From Bradyrhizobium sp. WSM3983 (GTDB lineage Bacteria > Pseudomonadota > Alphaproteobacteria > Rhizobiales > Xanthobacteraceae), in the NCBI RefSeq assembly GCF_000473045.1, contig NZ_KI421490.1, positions 47,351-111,350 of the forward strand: 64,000 bases of DNA, read 5' to 3'. Below are positions 61,777 through 64,000 of this stretch, piece after piece (within the stretch, counting starts at the first letter, position 1; every line of letters begins with the position of its first letter). The notes under the pieces were generated by a model that was not told where the DNA came from, made no database searches, and was given only the letters and a program-made list of their open reading frames with translations. The position numbers and the translations under genes were made by a program.

Positions 61777-62016
61777 GGTCAGCTCCATTTGCGTTGCGCT
61801 GATGGGATCTTGATGGGAAGCCGTCTCCGTGGTTCTCGTCCATTGAGGATCATTTGAATCTTCCAACCGAAGGCAGACGCCGTCAAGCCGCCGGCCGGAC
61901 CCACGCGGCGTCAGCCGTCAGCCCGGGCAGCACATAGCAAGCGCTCCCGGTTCTGAACCGGAGGCGCCTTGGTGAAACAGGTTGGAGATGTCTGACCGAC
62001 AAGTCCTGTTGACCGG
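61777..62016. other. spacer
   Basis: No gene is visible in these 240 bases. It should include the promoter of the zeta-like gene. Confidence 0.35.
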
Positions 62017-62208
62017 TCAGCCCTTGGCTGCGGCCGCCTCGCGGGCCAGCCGCTCGGCCCTCAGGCGTTCGCGGTTGGCGTAAAATGCCTTCTGCGCTTC
62101 CTCATGGTCGCGCATGGCCTTCTCGGCCTCGATCCGGCGTGCCGCATCGCGCGCCTGGCGCTGTTCGGGTGTCAGGGGTTTGCGTCGGAAGGAAAGGTCT
62201 TCAGTCAT
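62017..62208 (-). CDS. small charged helical protein (63 aa)
   Basis: The product begins MTEDLSFRRKPLTPEQRQAR and is a single long helix rich in Arg, Glu and Ala (RRIEAEKAMRDHEEAQKAFYANRERLRAERLAREAA). It resembles small conserved hypothetical proteins of rhizobia. ATG 62208 was preferred to the longer frame up to 62277. No function can be given. Confidence 0.65.
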   Translation of the reverse strand: MTEDLSFRRKPLTPEQRQARDAARRIEAEKAMRDHEEAQKAFYANRERLRAERLAREAAAAKG

Positions 62209-62277
62209 GCCGACATAACGCCGCGGTGAGGAAAAGGTTCCGCCTGGCGGCCGGTTCGGACCGAAATGGCCAACCAT

Positions 62278-62652
62278 TCAGGCTCCTAACGACAGGGCGC
62301 AGCCGGTTTTCAAGACCGGCGTCTGGTCTCGTCGGCCGGTCCCCTGAAATCCGGACGCACCCAACCCGCGCGAATAAGTCGAAAAACAACCCCATGCACA
62401 GTAGCCTGGGGCAGCGGAATCAATGGCTTGCCGGGCACGCCCGATGCGAATGCGGATTCTGCGAAATTCACTTGACGTGTCGGGCAAAACAGCGGCAGAA
62501 TGCGACTATTCCGAAATCGATCGGCGTAGGGATCGATCGTTTGACTCGACCTGTTCGGGATCATCGTTGGGCCTGATGAGATGCGGCTGTCCGATATCGA
62601 GCCGCGCTTCGTCCGTCGGGATTGATGCGCCGCCCGAGCGCGCGCGGACATG
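62278..62652. other. intergenic region without a supported gene
   Basis: Short frames on both strands lack ribosome sites and similarity. I see no repeat or RNA gene that I can name. Confidence 0.4.
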
Positions 62653-62678
62653 AAAAGGCCGCCCGAAGGCGGCCTTTT
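62653..62678. terminator. Rho-independent terminator
   Basis: AAAAGGCCGCC (62653-62663), loop cgaa, GGCGGCCTTTT (62668-62678): an 11-bp perfect stem with A/T flanks, suited to both directions. It lies 19 bases after the stop of the PEP-CTERM gene on the minus strand. Confidence 0.9.
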
Positions 62679-62697
62679 AGCATTCGCAAAACTGGAT

Positions 62698-64000
62698 TTA
62701 GGCCAAGGCCGGTTGCTTCCGACGCCGAGAGGCAAGTAGGCCGATTCCGAAAAAGCCTGTGATGATCATCGCCCAGGTCGATGCCTCCGGAACGGCAGCG
62801 ATCTGCTCCGGAGTGAAACTGGCGCCGTATTTGGCCAGATCGGCGTCGGTGAACCCAAACACATAAAAGACGTTCGGGCCGGCGGTCCCTGGGATGAAGT
62901 CGTTGTCGTTGGCGACCCACAGCGTGTGCTCGACCTGGCCGTTGACCGTGACGTCCTGGCCAAAGGTGAGACCTTCAATCTTCGACGGCACCTGGGTGCT
63001 CGGAATACCGTGGGCTCCGAGCGCGGACACGATGTCGAGGAACGGGCCCGACTTCGTCACGGCAGCGGCCGCCAGAGCCGAACCGTTCAGGCTCGAGACA
63101 TCAGTGGCTCCTTTGAGGTCAATGATGAAAAGCTGCTTCACCTTGGCCGCACTGCCGTCGCCGAGGCCCTTGCCGTCCCGCTCGTCGACGAGGAATTGGT
63201 GGTCATTCAGCGCGACGATCTCGCTGACTCCGCTGCCTGTCGTCAGATTATATGCGTATTCGTGCGTTGCGTGGGTCGCCACGTCGATCGTGACAATGCG
63301 TACGGTGTTTTTTGAGGCTCCCGAAGCGTCCTGAATGAGCGGCGCTTGCACGATGCCCACCAACGTCTTTCCATCCGGCGTGAGTGCCAGTCCTTCCATG
63401 CCCTTATTTGCCGTCCGGCCGGACGTGTTGCCGCTGATCTCGGTACCTCCCACCGGAGAGAGTTTGGATACATCGAGGTTGCTCGGCAAGGTGAAGGTCT
63501 GGACCAACTTGCCGGTGGCGTTGTCAAACTGTCGAACGTAGGGGCCGTACTCGTCGGAGACGTACACGCTCTTGCCGTCCGGCGAGACGCGAATGGACTC
63601 GGGGTCGAGCCGGGCGTTGTTGGGATTTCCGGAGTTCCCGGCACCGAAATTGTCAGAACGACCCGTGAAGTAATAGGTGCTGCTCGTATTCTGCGTCGGC
63701 GCACCGGACCCGAGTGGGGTACCGTCGATCTTGTTGCCGAGACCCGCGCCCGTTCCGTAGATCAATGGCGCCGAGCTGGAGAGCAGCGTCGTCTTGGTCA
63801 GGGTCGGCGTCAGCGAATACGGCAAGCTTCCGCCTGGCGTTGCCGTCAGGTTCATGCTCACCGTCTGGTATCGGCTGATATAAGAGACGGTGTCATCCAC
63901 GTTCGAGTTGTAGGGCGTTGCGTTCGGACCGCGGTCCGGCAGCGCGTAGAACGTATTGCCACCCGCATAGGTGATTCCGGATCCGATTCCGCCAAGTATG
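62698..64000 (-). CDS. PEP-CTERM protein with esterase-like/phytase domain (partial, 5' end outside)
   Basis: The reading frame is open through the window edge at 64000, so the start is missing; the part seen is about 434 residues. ALPDRGP near the edge, AxDPESIRVSPDGKSVYVSDEYGPYVRQFD and NKGMEGLALTPDGKTLVGIVQAP fit the esterase-like phytase beta-propeller family. The end carries VPEASTWAMIITGFFGIG plus SRRRK, a PEP-CTERM sorting signal nearly identical to that of the protein at 32966. Probably exported and anchored or processed by an exosortase encoded elsewhere. A terminator follows. Confidence 0.85.
   Translation of the reverse strand, partial: ILGGIGSGITYAGGNTFYALPDRGPNATPYNSNVDDTVSYISRYQTVSMNLTATPGGSLPYSLTPTLTKTTLLSSSAPLIYGTGAGLGNKIDGTPLGSGAPTQNTSSTYYFTGRSDNFGAGNSGNPNNARLDPESIRVSPDGKSVYVSDEYGPYVRQFDNATGKLVQTFTLPSNLDVSKLSPVGGTEISGNTSGRTANKGMEGLALTPDGKTLVGIVQAPLIQDASGASKNTVRIVTIDVATHATHEYAYNLTTGSGVSEIVALNDHQFLVDERDGKGLGDGSAAKVKQLFIIDLKGATDVSSLNGSALAAAAVTKSGPFLDIVSALGAHGIPSTQVPSKIEGLTFGQDVTVNGQVEHTLWVANDNDFIPGTAGPNVFYVFGFTDADLAKYGASFTPEQIAAVPEASTWAMIITGFFGIGLLASRRRKQPALA

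Overview
The window reads as chromosome of a Bradyrhizobium-like alphaproteobacterium (Nitrobacteraceae). The basis is high GC, the gene order pcm-tolC-popZ-valS and ispDF/cinA | dusB-ntrBC ... ntrYX-hfq-hflX-mazG, a lone DUF1476 (F1-ATPase zeta-type) gene, a fused IspDF, Co-type nitrile hydratase, and interspersed palindromic repeats of a kind I associate with Bradyrhizobium. These are assignments from recognised protein and gene-order patterns; no database search was run.

Layout. 1-650: non-coding, holding a large nested palindrome (329-470) and a compact operator-like palindrome (628-656). 659-4209: three-gene membrane-stress/microdomain operon: a PspA/IM30 protein carrying a TnpB-like N-terminal half, a YqiJ-like OB-fold membrane protein and a flotillin/YqiK. 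4452-4526: tRNA-Asn. 4719-11386: small ORF, pcm-like methyltransferase, TolC, PopZ-like protein, ValRS. 11491-16171: 3-methyladenine glycosylase (-), lipA and a RatA/COQ10-like gene (+), a mini-HTH gene, cinA and ispDF (-). 16390-30406: dusB-ntrB-ntrC, then a 4 kb accessory cluster (VCBS-repeat protein on -, FecR and TPR proteins on +, two small genes), then ntrY-ntrX-hfq-hflX. 30453-32587: GNAT and mazG (-), queC (+). 32966-33661: PEP-CTERM protein. 33782-35459: Co-type nitrile hydratase with accessory gene (-). 35584-40621: enoyl-CoA hydratase-like protein, DASS anion permease, MetN-MetI, PilZ-XRE regulator (-). 40824-51045: secreted protein, M24 peptidase (-), a TRAP transporter with fused QM subunit plus acyl-CoA ligase (+), and a second three-gene TRAP transporter (-). 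51207-59855: MBL hydrolase, TatD, MetRS, HolB, Tmk, DacA-like carboxypeptidase (-), alpha/beta hydrolase (+), RlpA (-). 60224-62208: very small ORFs, a YqhA remnant, a zeta-like gene and a small charged protein. 62698-64000: a PEP-CTERM phytase/esterase-like protein, cut by the window edge.

The core of the window is housekeeping: nitrogen control, translation, envelope and cofactor synthesis. The most unusual locus is 628-1813, where a protein region resembling the nucleic-acid-binding half of TnpB, without any RuvC nuclease part, is joined in frame to PspA. A strong internal ribosome binding site and ATG sit exactly at the PspA boundary, and a palindrome lies directly upstream of the first ATG. 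This looks like a domesticated TnpB fragment placed at the head of a membrane-stress operon; the function is unknown. Other items worth a second look are the accessory cluster between ntrC and ntrY with Cys-containing VCBS repeats, a PilZ-XRE fusion, a lysine-rich tail on MetRS, and a decayed yqhA.
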